This document shows, piece after piece, positions 1 to 6,971 of a DNA stretch of 15,399 nt (positions are counted from its first letter, which is position 1; each line of letters opens with the position of its first letter). The translations under genes were made by a program, and so were the position numbers. The stretch comes from JTS-RE94 sp041750795 (lineage in GTDB: Bacteria > Planctomycetota > Planctomycetia > Pirellulales > PALSA-1355). The stretch covers positions 1 to 15,399 of the forward strand of contig JBGSYQ010000414.1 in NCBI GenBank assembly GCA_041750795.1, given 5' to 3'. The notes under the pieces are model-generated. The model ran no database searches and had not been told where the DNA came from. It saw nothing but the letters and a program-made list of their open reading frames with translations.

Positions 1-28
1 GATATGGCTGGCCTACGCGGCGAGCCCA

Positions 29-814
29 TTGCGCGCCGGAGAATGTGCCGCTGAGAAGCTCATCCGTGAAGATCGCGTACTGATCATCGCGCACCGAGGC
101 GACAGTTTGTGCGCGCCGGAGAATACCTTGCCGGCGTTCCAGTCGGCAGTCGACGCCCACAGCGATCTCGTCGAGCTCGACTACCTGCACTCGGCCGATG
201 GCGTGCCCGTGGTATTTCACGACGACAAGCTGGACCGCACCACCGACGCCTGCGCGCTGTGGGGCGGCGAGAAAATCATGCTCGCTTCCAAGACTCTGGC
301 CGAGTTGCGCACGCTCGACGCGGGCAGGTGGTTTGCTCAGCAGTTCGCCGGCACGCGCATTCCCACCCTCGACGAGGCGCTCGACACGATCCAGGCCGGT
401 TCGATGACCCTCATCGAACGAAAGGAGGGAGACCCGGCAACCTGCGTCGAATTACTCCGCTCGAAGGATCTGCGCGACCGGGTTGTCGTGCAAGCGTTCG
501 ATTGGGACTATCTGGAAGGATGTCACAAGCTGGACAACGATCTGGTGATCGCGGCGCTGGGCCACAAGGAAGTCACGCCCGAGAGGCTCGACGACGTCGC
601 ACGCACCGGTTGCCGCGTCGTCGCCTGGGAAGACAAGTTTACCGATGCCAGCACGATCCAGGCCATCCACGATCGGGGATATAAGGCCTGGGTCTGGACC
701 GTCGACGACCCGCGCCGCGTCGCCGAGCTTGTCGCGGCAAAGATCGACGGCATCATCACCAACGTCCCGGCAACAACCCGGGCCGCGATCGAATCGGCCC
801 AAGCCGCCAGGTGA
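29..814 (+). CDS. Glycerophosphodiester phosphodiesterase family protein (5' end uncertain, possibly partial)
   Basis: The product resembles GDPD-family TIM-barrel phosphodiesterases, which hydrolyse glycerophosphodiesters to glycerol-3-phosphate and an alcohol. Seen directly: the N-terminal AHRGDS motif (His22, Arg23), the APENT motif (Glu31, Asn32), the metal-binding ELD pair (Glu49, Asp51), HDD with a second His at 64, LIERK near residue 130, and a C-terminal WTVDD followed by DGIITN. The catalytic core starts at about residue 17 and is complete to the TGA. The first usable start is TTG at 29, but the frame stays open to the window edge, so a longer N-terminus (perhaps an export signal) is possible. 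No clear Shine-Dalgarno is visible. There is no membrane segment in the visible part. It is followed by a 219-bp gap holding the promoter of the next gene, so it is probably a separate transcript. The family call is solid; the exact substrate is unknown. Confidence 0.88.
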   Translation: MRAGECAAEKLIREDRVLIIAHRGDSLCAPENTLPAFQSAVDAHSDLVELDYLHSADGVPVVFHDDKLDRTTDACALWGGEKIMLASKTLAELRTLDAGRWFAQQFAGTRIPTLDEALDTIQAGSMTLIERKEGDPATCVELLRSKDLRDRVVVQAFDWDYLEGCHKLDNDLVIAALGHKEVTPERLDDVARTGCRVVAWEDKFTDASTIQAIHDRGYKAWVWTVDDPRRVAELVAAKIDGIITNVPATTRAAIESAQAAR

Positions 815-916
815 TCCGCACGCCACGCTAACGACTGAGCCGGTCCCTTGAATTCGTCAACGCGCTTTGCTTCGCACTTGGCAACAGGTTGATAGCTGCT
901 GGCAGTCTGGTCGGGG

Positions 917-946
917 TTGACCCATTTCGGCTGATCTCCGTATAGT
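917..946 (+). promoter_or_regulatory. Predicted sigma70-type promoter for the double-parvulin gene
   Basis: TTGACC at 917-922 (5 of 6 matches to the -35 consensus) and TATAGT at 941-946 (5 of 6 matches to the -10) are separated by 18 bp. Transcription would begin near 953, about 80 nt before the ATG at 1034. The match is by eye; no transcript data are available. Confidence 0.6.
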
Positions 947-951
947 TCCGG

Positions 952-978
952 CCCGCCGGATCGGGAGGATCTGGCGGG
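952..978 (+). promoter_or_regulatory. GC-rich hairpin at the 5' end of the predicted mRNA
   Basis: Bases 952-962 pair with 968-978 as an 11-bp stem (one G-U wobble at 958/972) around the loop GGGAG. It sits exactly where the transcript from the 917-946 promoter should start. No T-tract follows, so it is not an intrinsic terminator. A 5' stabilising structure or a protein or RNA binding site is possible. Confidence 0.45.
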
Positions 979-1033
979 GTGCTATGCGTACATCTTGCGC
1001 TTGAGCCTGTCGCGTTGTTCGAAGGAGCGTGCC

Positions 1034-2980
1034 ATGGACGGCAAACCTTGGGGTGGTCGAACGAAACGTTTGATCGGCATTGGCCGGCGGTTGGGATGGT
1101 TTGCCAGCGGCATGGCCGTGCTGGGCGCCTGCCTGGTGGCGCGCAGCTATTGGCCCGCCGATACGGCCACGGCCGCCGACAAAGCGCCCGCCGCCGCGCG
1201 GCGCGTCAATCACACCGAAGCCGGCAAATCTGCGGCCATGAAATCCGGCCGGCCCGCCGGTCCCGTCGCGCCCAAGAAGCTGCCGGTCGTGGCGGTGGTG
1301 AACAACGAGCCGATCAGCCGCGAAGACCTGGCTCGCGAGTGCCTGTTGCACTACGGCCAAGAGGTACTCGAGAGTCTCATCAATCGTTCGCTGATTCTCA
1401 CCAGTTGCCAGCAGCGCAACATCGTGGTTACCGACCGGCAGATCGAAGAAGAGATCGACCGCATGGCGGCCAAGTTCTCGGTGGGCAAGGACCAGTGGCT
1501 GAAGATGCTGCAACAGGAGCGCGGCATCACGCCGATCCGCTATGCCAAGGACATCATCTGGCCGACGCTGGCCTTGCGCGAGCTGGCCCGGGCGCAGTTG
1601 ACGGTCACCCGCGAAGAACTGGACGAGGCGTTCGAGAGCGAGTTCGGTCCGTCGGTCAAGGTGCGATTGATCGCGCTGGACAGCTCGGAAGAAGCGCGCC
1701 GCATCCACGCGGAGGCCGTCGCCAAGCCGGAGGAATTCCCGGCGCTGGCCAAAAAGTATTCCAAGGATCCCAATAGCGCCAGCGCCTACGGCATGATTCA
1801 GCCGATTCGGCGGCATTCGGGCGATGCCCATCTGGAGCAGGTTGCCTTTGCCCTGCGGCCGGGCGAGGTGTCGAAGATCGTGACGGTGGGCAACCTGCAC
1901 GTGTTTCTCAAGTGCGAGGAGCACGTGGCGCCGCGCAAAGGCGTCAATCGAGCGCAAACCGAGCCGCTGCTGATCGAGGCGCTCAAGGATCGCAAGCTGC
2001 GCGAGGCGGCCAGCGGCGTCTTCAAGCAATTGCAAGACTCCGCCACCATCGTCATCGCCTATGGAGACCCCGCCAAGTCCAAGCAGATGCCGGGCATCGC
2101 GGCCGTCATCAACGGCCAGACCATCACCTTGCTCGACCTGGCCGAAGAGTGCATCGAACGGCACGGCGAAGACGTCTTGGATGGAACGATCAATCGCCGG
2201 TTGTTGGATCAGTCGCTGCGCCGCCGCAAGATCGCCGTCAGCAACGCCGAGTTGGAGGCCGAAATTGCCCGCGCCGCGCAAAGCATGGGCAAGATCACGG
2301 CCGACGGAAAACCCGACGTCGCCGGCTGGATCGATTACCTGACCCAGACGCAGAACATCAGCCGCGAGGTATACGTGCGCGACGAGGTCTGGCCGTCGGT
2401 GGCGCTGAAGCACCTGGTCAACGACCACGTTGAGATCACCGAAGAGGACTTGCAGAAAGGCTATGAAGCCAACTACGGAGTGAAGATTCGTTGCCGCGCC
2501 ATCGTGCTGAACAATCAGCGGCGTGCGCAGGAGGTTTGGGAGAAAGCCCGCGAAAACCCGACCATCAAGAACTTCGGCGACCTGGCAGAGCAGTACTCGA
2601 TCGAGCCGGGCAGCCGCTCATTGCGTGGCGAGGTTCCTCCCATTCAAAAGCACGGCGGCCAGCCGACGCTGGAAAAGGAAGCCTTCACGCTCAAGCCCGG
2701 AGAGCTCTCGGGCATCGTACAGGTCGGCGACATGTACGTCATCCTGTTGTGCGAGGGGATCACCAAGCCGATCGACACCAGTTTCGAGGAAGTCCGCGAG
2801 CTGCTGTACCGAGATATTCACGAAAAGAAGTTGCGAGTGGCCATGGGCAAGGCCTTCGAGCACCTGCAAAGCTCCGCCCGCATCGACAACTTCCTGGCGG
2901 GCACGTCGAAGGTGCCCAGGGGCGAGGAGGAGCAAATGCGCAAAGCGCAGGGCGTTCCTCAGCCCCGGGTCATCCAGTAG
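1034..2980 (+). CDS. Exported peptidyl-prolyl isomerase with two tandem SurA-N/parvulin units
   Basis: The 648-aa product is built like SurA/PrsA-type folding factors, which assist proteins outside the cytoplasm. A basic N-terminus and one hydrophobic segment (about residues 21-38) suggest a signal anchor, followed by an Ala/Pro-rich linker to about 82. Unit A covers about 84-343: a SurA-N-like helical part beginning VVAVVNNEPISREDLA, then a parvulin-like part at about 208-296 with AFALRPGEVSKIV. Unit B covers about 355-617: IAAVINGQTITLLDLA, then parvulin-like 484-574 with AFTLKPGELSGIV. The two units align along their whole length at a spacing of about 270 residues, so the gene looks like an internal duplication. 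The start is set at ATG 1034 because AGGAG lies six bases upstream; an in-frame TTG at 995 is less likely. A good promoter lies upstream. Whether both parvulin parts are catalytic cannot be told by eye. Confidence 0.85.
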   Translation: MDGKPWGGRTKRLIGIGRRLGWFASGMAVLGACLVARSYWPADTATAADKAPAAARRVNHTEAGKSAAMKSGRPAGPVAPKKLPVVAVVNNEPISREDLARECLLHYGQEVLESLINRSLILTSCQQRNIVVTDRQIEEEIDRMAAKFSVGKDQWLKMLQQERGITPIRYAKDIIWPTLALRELARAQLTVTREELDEAFESEFGPSVKVRLIALDSSEEARRIHAEAVAKPEEFPALAKKYSKDPNSASAYGMIQPIRRHSGDAHLEQVAFALRPGEVSKIVTVGNLHVFLKCEEHVAPRKGVNRAQTEPLLIEALKDRKLREAASGVFKQLQDSATIVIAYGDPAKSKQMPGIAAVINGQTITLLDLAEECIERHGEDVLDGTINRRLLDQSLRRRKIAVSNAELEAEIARAAQSMGKITADGKPDVAGWIDYLTQTQNISREVYVRDEVWPSVALKHLVNDHVEITEEDLQKGYEANYGVKIRCRAIVLNNQRRAQEVWEKARENPTIKNFGDLAEQYSIEPGSRSLRGEVPPIQKHGGQPTLEKEAFTLKPGELSGIVQVGDMYVILLCEGITKPIDTSFEEVRELLYRDIHEKKLRVAMGKAFEHLQSSARIDNFLAGTSKVPRGEEEQMRKAQGVPQPRVIQ

Positions 2981-3086
2981 CGGCACTGGGCGAACATTTC
3001 CGGCCCGCGAACTGTCTTGACCGGCAGCGATCTCAGGGCCGGGCGCGGCACGCTGGCAGCGACGTCACCGGCCTGTTTCCTCGACG

Positions 3087-3106
3087 CGGCCCCGCGCGGC
3101 CGTTTT
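3087..3106 (+). terminator. Weak possible terminator after the isomerase gene
   Basis: CGGCC (3087-3091) pairs with GGCCG (3098-3102) around a six-base loop and is followed directly by TTTT (3103-3106). The stem is only five bp and the T-tract is short, so this is a weak candidate. Confidence 0.25.
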
Positions 3107-3180
3107 CAGCAGACCGCGGTGCGGGTATCCTAACAGATTGCCCTTGTCATCTTTAAATCAAGCGACCCGCCCTCGAATCG

Positions 3181-4455
3181 ATGCGCTACGAGCAAGAATC
3201 CGACGATCCACGCAACAACACCGCGCCGCTGCACATCGAGCTTGCCGACCGCGTCAAGCGCCTGCCGCCGTACTTGTTTGCGCGCATCAACGCGGTGAAG
3301 TATCAGAAACGCCGCGCCGGCGACGACGTGATCGACCTGGGGATGGGTAACCCGTCCGATCCACCGCAGGAACTGGTCATCGAAAAGCTGGCCGAAGCGG
3401 CGCGCGACGTGGGCAATCACGGCTATAGCAAAGCGACCGGCATTCCCAACCTGCGCCGCGAGGTGGCCAGCAAGTATCTCAAAAAGTTCGGCGTGCGGCT
3501 CGATCCCGAAAGCGAAGTGATCGTGTGCCTGGGATCGAAAGAGGGCTTCAGCCACATTTGTCTGGCGCTGGTCGGCCCGGGTGACACGGCCATTGTGCCG
3601 GCGCCCTATTTTCCGGTACACGTGTACGCAGTGGCGCTGGCGGCGGCCAGCGTGATCGCGCTGGAGGTGGCCGACAGCGAAAAGTTTCTCTCCAACGTTG
3701 CCTATACGTGCCAGCATCTGTATCCCAAGCCGAAGCTGCTGCTGCTGAACTATCCGCACAACCCATCGTCGGTCACCGTTGAGCCGGAGTTCTTCGTCGA
3801 CGTGGTGAAGCTGGCCCGCCGCTACGGGCTCATGGTGATCAGCGATTTCGCCTATGCCGACGTGGCGTTCGACGGCTATCAGCCGCCCAGCTTTCTGGGT
3901 GCTCCGGGGGCTAAGGACGTCGGCGTCGAGTTCACCACCATGAGCAAGGGCTACAACATGGCGGGCTGGCGCGTGGGGTTTTGCGCCGGCAATCCGGAAA
4001 TGGTGCGCGCGCTGGCCACGGTCAAGACCTACTACGACTACGGCATGTTCGAGCCCATTCAGATCGCCGCGATCATGGCCTTGCGCCACACCGAAGCCGC
4101 CGTCGAAGCGCAAAGCCTGCTGTATCAGCGCCGCCGCGACGTGTTGTGCGAAGGACTGCGGCGCATCGGCTGGGACGTGACGCCGCCGCGTGCCGGCATG
4201 TTCGTGTGGGCCAAGATCCCCGAGCCCTGGGCCAGCCAGATGGACACCATGCAGTTCGCCACCAAGCTGCTGGAAGAAGGGGACGTGGCCGTCAGCCCCG
4301 GCAGCGGCTTCGGCCCGGCCGGCGAGGGTTTTCTGCGGCTGGCGCTGGTCGAGAATGAAAACCGGCTGCGGCAGGCGGTGCGGCAGATCGGCCGCTGCCT
4401 GTCGAGCGACCCGCGTGCCGCCAGCGCCGCGCCCGACCCGCGTGCCGCCAGTTAA
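3181..4455 (+). CDS. Class I/II PLP-dependent aminotransferase (AlaC / aspartate aminotransferase-like)
   Basis: This is a fold-type I aminotransferase of 424 aa, transferring an amino group between an amino acid and a 2-oxo acid with pyridoxal phosphate. Visible signatures: DLGMGNPSDPP near the N-terminus, GYSKATGIPNLRREVA, the PLP-phosphate region GSKEGF, NYPHNPSS (substrate carboxylate and PLP ring Asn), SDFAYAD, and TMSKGYNMAGWRVGF, with the Schiff-base lysine at residue 256. A substrate-binding Arg is expected in FLRLALVENENR near the C-terminus. The closest groups I recognise are AlaC-type glutamate-pyruvate and LL-diaminopimelate aminotransferase-like proteins, so alanine synthesis or a related role is an inference. 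No clear Shine-Dalgarno precedes the ATG. The last about 20 residues are an odd tail made of a repeated DPRAAS unit. Neighbouring genes give no pathway clue. Confidence 0.88.
   Translation: MRYEQESDDPRNNTAPLHIELADRVKRLPPYLFARINAVKYQKRRAGDDVIDLGMGNPSDPPQELVIEKLAEAARDVGNHGYSKATGIPNLRREVASKYLKKFGVRLDPESEVIVCLGSKEGFSHICLALVGPGDTAIVPAPYFPVHVYAVALAAASVIALEVADSEKFLSNVAYTCQHLYPKPKLLLLNYPHNPSSVTVEPEFFVDVVKLARRYGLMVISDFAYADVAFDGYQPPSFLGAPGAKDVGVEFTTMSKGYNMAGWRVGFCAGNPEMVRALATVKTYYDYGMFEPIQIAAIMALRHTEAAVEAQSLLYQRRRDVLCEGLRRIGWDVTPPRAGMFVWAKIPEPWASQMDTMQFATKLLEEGDVAVSPGSGFGPAGEGFLRLALVENENRLRQAVRQIGRCLSSDPRAASAAPDPRAAS
4407..4451 (+). repeat. Short direct repeat forming the C-terminal tail of the aminotransferase
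   Basis: The 18-bp sequence cgacccgcgtgccgccag occurs at 4407-4424 and again at 4434-4451, a 27-bp (nine-codon) period, giving DPRAAS-AAP-DPRAAS just before the TAA. The family does not need this tail, so it is probably a local duplication at the end of the gene. Confidence 0.8.
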
Positions 4456-4624
4456 ATCGCTGGTGCGGTTGAATCGGGTTGTAGGGCGCACGACGCCTTC
4501 GGCGCGCATTTCGCGTTGGGGACGCGGCAGGGACACCGCTTTGCCTGGCATCTGGCCGGACGCTGTGTGGTAGCCTTGCTTGGAATGTCCTGCCACGCTC
4601 CCGCTGCGGTCCGCCCGTCTGGCC

Positions 4625-5473
4625 ATGAAATCCGAACAGTTCGAGTTACACGCCGAAATCGAAGAGCGCCATTGGTGGTTCGTCGCCCGGCGGCGGATCC
4701 TGCAATCGGTGATCAACGCGGTGTTGCCCCCTTCGCACGCAACGACGATTGTCGACGTGGGCTGCGGCACGGGCGCCAATCTGGCGATGCTGGCCGATCA
4801 ATACGATTGCGTGGGCATCGACACCTCGAGCGAAGCGGTGCGGCTGGCCGCGGGCCGGTTTCCGCAAGCGCGTTTCGTGTGCGGCGCCGCCTATGAGATG
4901 CCTTCGCTATTGGAAGCGGCGCAACTCATCATGCTCAACGACGTGCTGGAGCACGTGGCCGACGACTTTCGCATGCTCTCTGAATTGCTGTCGCGCGCCA
5001 CGCCCGGCGCGCATTTTTTGCTGACGGTGCCAGCCGACATGGCGCTGTGGAGCCAGCACGATCAGTCCTTTGGGCACTACCGCCGCTACTCGCAAGCACG
5101 CTTGGAGCAGGTCTGGCAGGGACTGCCGGTCAGCACGGTGTTCGTGTCGCACTATAACGCAAGGCTGTACCCCGTCATCCGCGCCGTGCGGCGGATCAGC
5201 CAATGGCGTGGCAAGCCGGCCGGTCGGGCCGGAACCGACTTTGCACTGCCGTCGCCGCTGACCAACGAACTGTTGACGCGCGTGTTCGCCGGCGAGCAGC
5301 GAAAGCTGGCCGCCTTGGCGCACGGCCGAACGCAAGTGCCCTATCGCTTCGGCGTCAGCCTGATGGCCCTCTTGCGACGCGAAACCGGCAAAGTCCAGCC
5401 GCGCCGCCGGCCGCGCTACGTTGCCAGCGACGTCTTCGATCCGCTCGCGCAGCACGTGGCCGCGGCAACCTGA
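4625..5473 (+). CDS. Class I SAM-dependent methyltransferase
   Basis: The 282-aa product has a Rossmann-type methyltransferase core. Motif I is IVDVGCGTGAN at residues 42-52, the acidic end of strand beta2 is GIDTSSEAV, and LNDVLEHVADD is the motif around strand beta4 typical of Methyltransf_11/12/23-like enzymes. It opens with an FELHAEIEERHWWFVARR segment that I associate with methyltransferases found near glycosyltransferase and lipid or polysaccharide genes. The post-core QSFGHYRRYS segment is also typical of that group. No membrane segment is obvious. ATG 4625 starts just before this conserved segment; an in-frame TTG at 4580 would add 15 residues of unconserved appearance. A 169-bp gap separates it from the aminotransferase, so an operon is not certain. 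The substrate is unknown. Confidence 0.83.
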   Translation: MKSEQFELHAEIEERHWWFVARRRILQSVINAVLPPSHATTIVDVGCGTGANLAMLADQYDCVGIDTSSEAVRLAAGRFPQARFVCGAAYEMPSLLEAAQLIMLNDVLEHVADDFRMLSELLSRATPGAHFLLTVPADMALWSQHDQSFGHYRRYSQARLEQVWQGLPVSTVFVSHYNARLYPVIRAVRRISQWRGKPAGRAGTDFALPSPLTNELLTRVFAGEQRKLAALAHGRTQVPYRFGVSLMALLRRETGKVQPRRRPRYVASDVFDPLAQHVAAAT

Positions 5474-5552
5474 TTCCCGGCGGAATTCCGCGGGTGGTCT
5501 GCCGGATGCCGCTTCTCGCCGTGTCCTCCCTCCCCGCGTCGCGGCGCTTGTA

Positions 5553-5558
5553 TATAAT
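5553..5558 (+). promoter_or_regulatory. Possible -10 box (TATAAT) upstream of carA
   Basis: A perfect TATAAT lies at 5553-5558. No TTGACA-like hexamer is visible 16-18 bp upstream, and a TG at 5549-5550 is one base off the extended -10 spacing. If used, the carA leader would be about 275 nt and would include all the hairpins described between 5601 and 5821. Confidence 0.35.
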
Positions 5559-5592
5559 GGCTGCCGGCGCCGCCGAGCACCGTGTCGAGCGC

Positions 5593-5634
5593 AAAAAAAT
5601 AGAGGGCCCTTGCTCGCCGGGGCAAGAACCCTCT
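5593..5634 (-). terminator. Strong intrinsic terminator read on the minus strand
   Basis: AGAGGG (5601-5606) pairs with CCCTCT (5629-5634), and CTTGC (5609-5613) with GCAAG (5622-5626), across a CC/AA internal loop and an eight-base apical loop. On minus the stem is followed after one A by seven T (plus A-tract 5593-5599). No T-tract follows on plus. There is no minus-strand protein gene just upstream of it, which is the main reason for suspecting an RNA gene. Confidence 0.55.
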
Positions 5635-5702
5635 GAGTTGGCTGTCCGGACTTGCGAACTTGGGGTTCGTCGAGCCCAGAGACCCACAGCCGTACCAACC
5701 GT
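5593..5702 (-). ncRNA. Candidate structured small RNA ending in an intrinsic terminator
   Basis: Read on the minus strand, about 110 nt fold into nested stems and end in a terminator. GGCTGT (plus 5640-5645) pairs with ACAGCC (5686-5691), extended by GTT/AAC (5637-5639 with 5697-5699) across a GTACC bulge. Inside, CGAAC (5655-5659) pairs with GTTCG (5665-5669). The 3' hairpin 5601-5634 has two stems (6 bp and 5 bp) around a 2x2 internal loop and is followed on the minus strand by A and seven T. It is not recognisably SRP RNA, tmRNA, RNase P or 6S RNA. No convincing minus-strand promoter was found. The same structures could instead belong to a carA leader on plus. Confidence 0.4.
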
Positions 5703-5800
5703 ATCGGGCCGCGGGCAAAGCAAACTTTAGATCGCGGCCGTTGCCGGCGCGCCAGGCGCTGCGAACGAGCACTCGATCGCCGTCACAAACAGAACCACTT

Positions 5801-5821
5801 GCCTGGCTGGAAACGCCAGGC
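5801..5821 (+). promoter_or_regulatory. Hairpin immediately upstream of the carA ribosome binding site
   Basis: GCCTGGC (5801-5807) and GCCAGGC (5815-5821) form a perfect 7-bp stem with a 7-base loop, ending eight bases before the AAAAGG at 5829-5834. A second copy of GCCAGGC at 5751-5757 could pair with 5801-5807 instead, giving two mutually exclusive folds. Pyrimidine genes are often controlled by leader RNA in other bacteria, but the mechanism here is only an inference. Confidence 0.4.
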
Positions 5822-5839
5822 CCATCTCAAAAGGTCGAT

Positions 5840-6961
5840 ATGAAAATTGCCAAGCTCGCATTGGAAGACGGCACCGTCTACTCCGGCACGTCCTTCGGCG
5901 CGCAGGGCGAAGTCGATGGCGAGGTTTGCTTCAACACCTCGATGTCCGGCTATCAGGAGATCCTTACCGATCCGAGCTACCGCGGGCAGATCGTCACGAT
6001 GACCTATCCCGAGATCGGTAACTATGGCGTCAACGAGGAGGACGTCGAAAGCGGCAAGCCGCAGTTGGCCGGCTTTGTGGTGCGCAATCGCAGCAGCATC
6101 GCCAGCAACTTTCGCTCGCAAGAAACGCTGGAAGCCTATCTCGAGCGTCATGGCGTCGTGGGGCTGGCCGGCATCGATACCCGTGCCCTGGTGCGTCGCA
6201 TCCGGCAACAAGGCGCGCTTAAGGGCGTGGTCTCCAGCGTCGATCTGGACGACGACAGCCTGGTGGCCAAAGCGCAGGCCAGCCCGGGCCTGGTGGGGCG
6301 AGACCTGGTGCGCGAAGTGGTGCCGCAACAATCGCGCGAATGGGACGAGCGACTCAGCCACTGGTCAAAGCTTGCCGAGCCGGCGCCGCGCGGCGGATTG
6401 GAAGGGCGCCGCGTGGTGGCGCTCGACTACGGCATGAAGTGGAACATCGCTCGCCATTTGCGCAGCCTGGGCTGCGCAGTGACGATCCTGCCCGGCACTG
6501 CCAGCGCGGCCGACGTGCTGGCGCACCAGCCGGACGGCGTGTTTCTTTCCAACGGTCCGGGCGATCCCGAACCACTGACGTACGCCGTCGATACGATTGG
6601 CCAACTGCTGGGCAAGACGCCCATCTTCGGCATCTGCCTGGGGCATCAGTTGCTTTCGCTGGCGTGCGGCGCGCAGACGTTCAAGCTCAAGTTCGGTCAT
6701 CGGGGCGCCAACCAGCCGGTGCAAAACCTGCGGTCGGGCCGCGTGGAAATCACCTCCCAGAATCATGGTTTTGCGGTGGCCGAAGAGAATCTGCCTTCGT
6801 GTCTCGAAGTGACGCACCGCAACTTGAACGACCACACGATCGAGGGCGTGCGCCATCGCGATCTGCCCGCCGCCAGCGTTCAGTATCATCCGGAGGCATC
6901 GGCCGGACCGCACGACAGCGATTACCTGTTCGACGTCTTTCGCGAGATGATCGAGGCGTAG
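5840..6961 (+). CDS. carA: Carbamoyl-phosphate synthase small (glutaminase) subunit
   Basis: CarA hydrolyses glutamine and passes ammonia to CarB, which makes carbamoyl phosphate for pyrimidine and arginine synthesis in the cytoplasm. The 373-aa product has the usual length. The N-terminal CarA domain begins KLALEDGTVYSGTSFGA and contains CFNTSMSGYQEILTDPSY and TMTYPEIGNYGV. The C-terminal class I glutamine amidotransferase domain (from about residue 190) has the nucleophile Cys266 in FGICLGHQ and the partners His350 and Glu352 in YHPEAS. These positions agree closely with the well-studied E. coli enzyme. AAAAGG lies five bases before the chosen ATG, and the protein starts where the family starts; the frame open upstream to 5660 is not conserved-looking. 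carB is not in the window. The gene ends 10 bp from the convergent stop codon at 6972, with no visible terminator. Confidence 0.96.
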   Translation: MKIAKLALEDGTVYSGTSFGAQGEVDGEVCFNTSMSGYQEILTDPSYRGQIVTMTYPEIGNYGVNEEDVESGKPQLAGFVVRNRSSIASNFRSQETLEAYLERHGVVGLAGIDTRALVRRIRQQGALKGVVSSVDLDDDSLVAKAQASPGLVGRDLVREVVPQQSREWDERLSHWSKLAEPAPRGGLEGRRVVALDYGMKWNIARHLRSLGCAVTILPGTASAADVLAHQPDGVFLSNGPGDPEPLTYAVDTIGQLLGKTPIFGICLGHQLLSLACGAQTFKLKFGHRGANQPVQNLRSGRVEITSQNHGFAVAEENLPSCLEVTHRNLNDHTIEGVRHRDLPAASVQYHPEASAGPHDSDYLFDVFREMIEA

Positions 6962-6971
6962 CAGCCACGGC

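Larger units (their letters stand above)
815..1033. other. Intergenic region with promoter and 5'UTR hairpin of the isomerase gene
   Basis: This gap carries no coding signal that I can support. It holds a sigma70-like promoter (917-946), a stable hairpin at the predicted transcript start (952-978), and the AGGAG ribosome binding site at 1023-1027, six bases before the ATG at 1034. Confidence 0.6.
5474..5839. other. 366-bp intergenic region before carA with several RNA hairpins
   Basis: No protein gene is supported here; an in-frame extension of carA to 5660 is rejected. The region contains an isolated TATAAT (5553-5558) without a good -35, an A-tract followed by a strong hairpin (5593-5634), a nested set of stems to 5699, and a 7-bp hairpin at 5801-5821 directly upstream of the carA ribosome binding site. 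Confidence 0.55.

Noticed and set aside
857..2428. 523-aa minus-strand open frame opposite the double-parvulin gene
   Set aside because: It is antisense to a gene with clear domains, promoter and ribosome binding site; its Arg/His/Gly/Asp-rich composition and lack of motifs fit a GC-rich shadow frame.
3130..4779. 549-aa minus-strand open frame opposite the aminotransferase
   Set aside because: Antisense to a convincing PLP enzyme and the start of the methyltransferase gene; no recognisable domain, His/Arg-rich composition.
5581..5720. SRP, 6S, tmRNA or RNase P RNA identity for the structured region before carA
   Set aside because: None of the conserved core motifs I know for these RNAs is present on either strand, so only an unnamed candidate RNA is reported.
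5660..5839. 60-residue N-terminal extension of CarA
   Set aside because: CarA proteins begin at the KIAKLALEDG-like segment, AAAAGG precedes ATG 5840, and the extension crosses the hairpin region.
6962..6971. Bidirectional terminator between carA and the GAP1-like gene
   Set aside because: The convergent stop codons are only 10 bp apart and no hairpin with a T-tract is visible around them.
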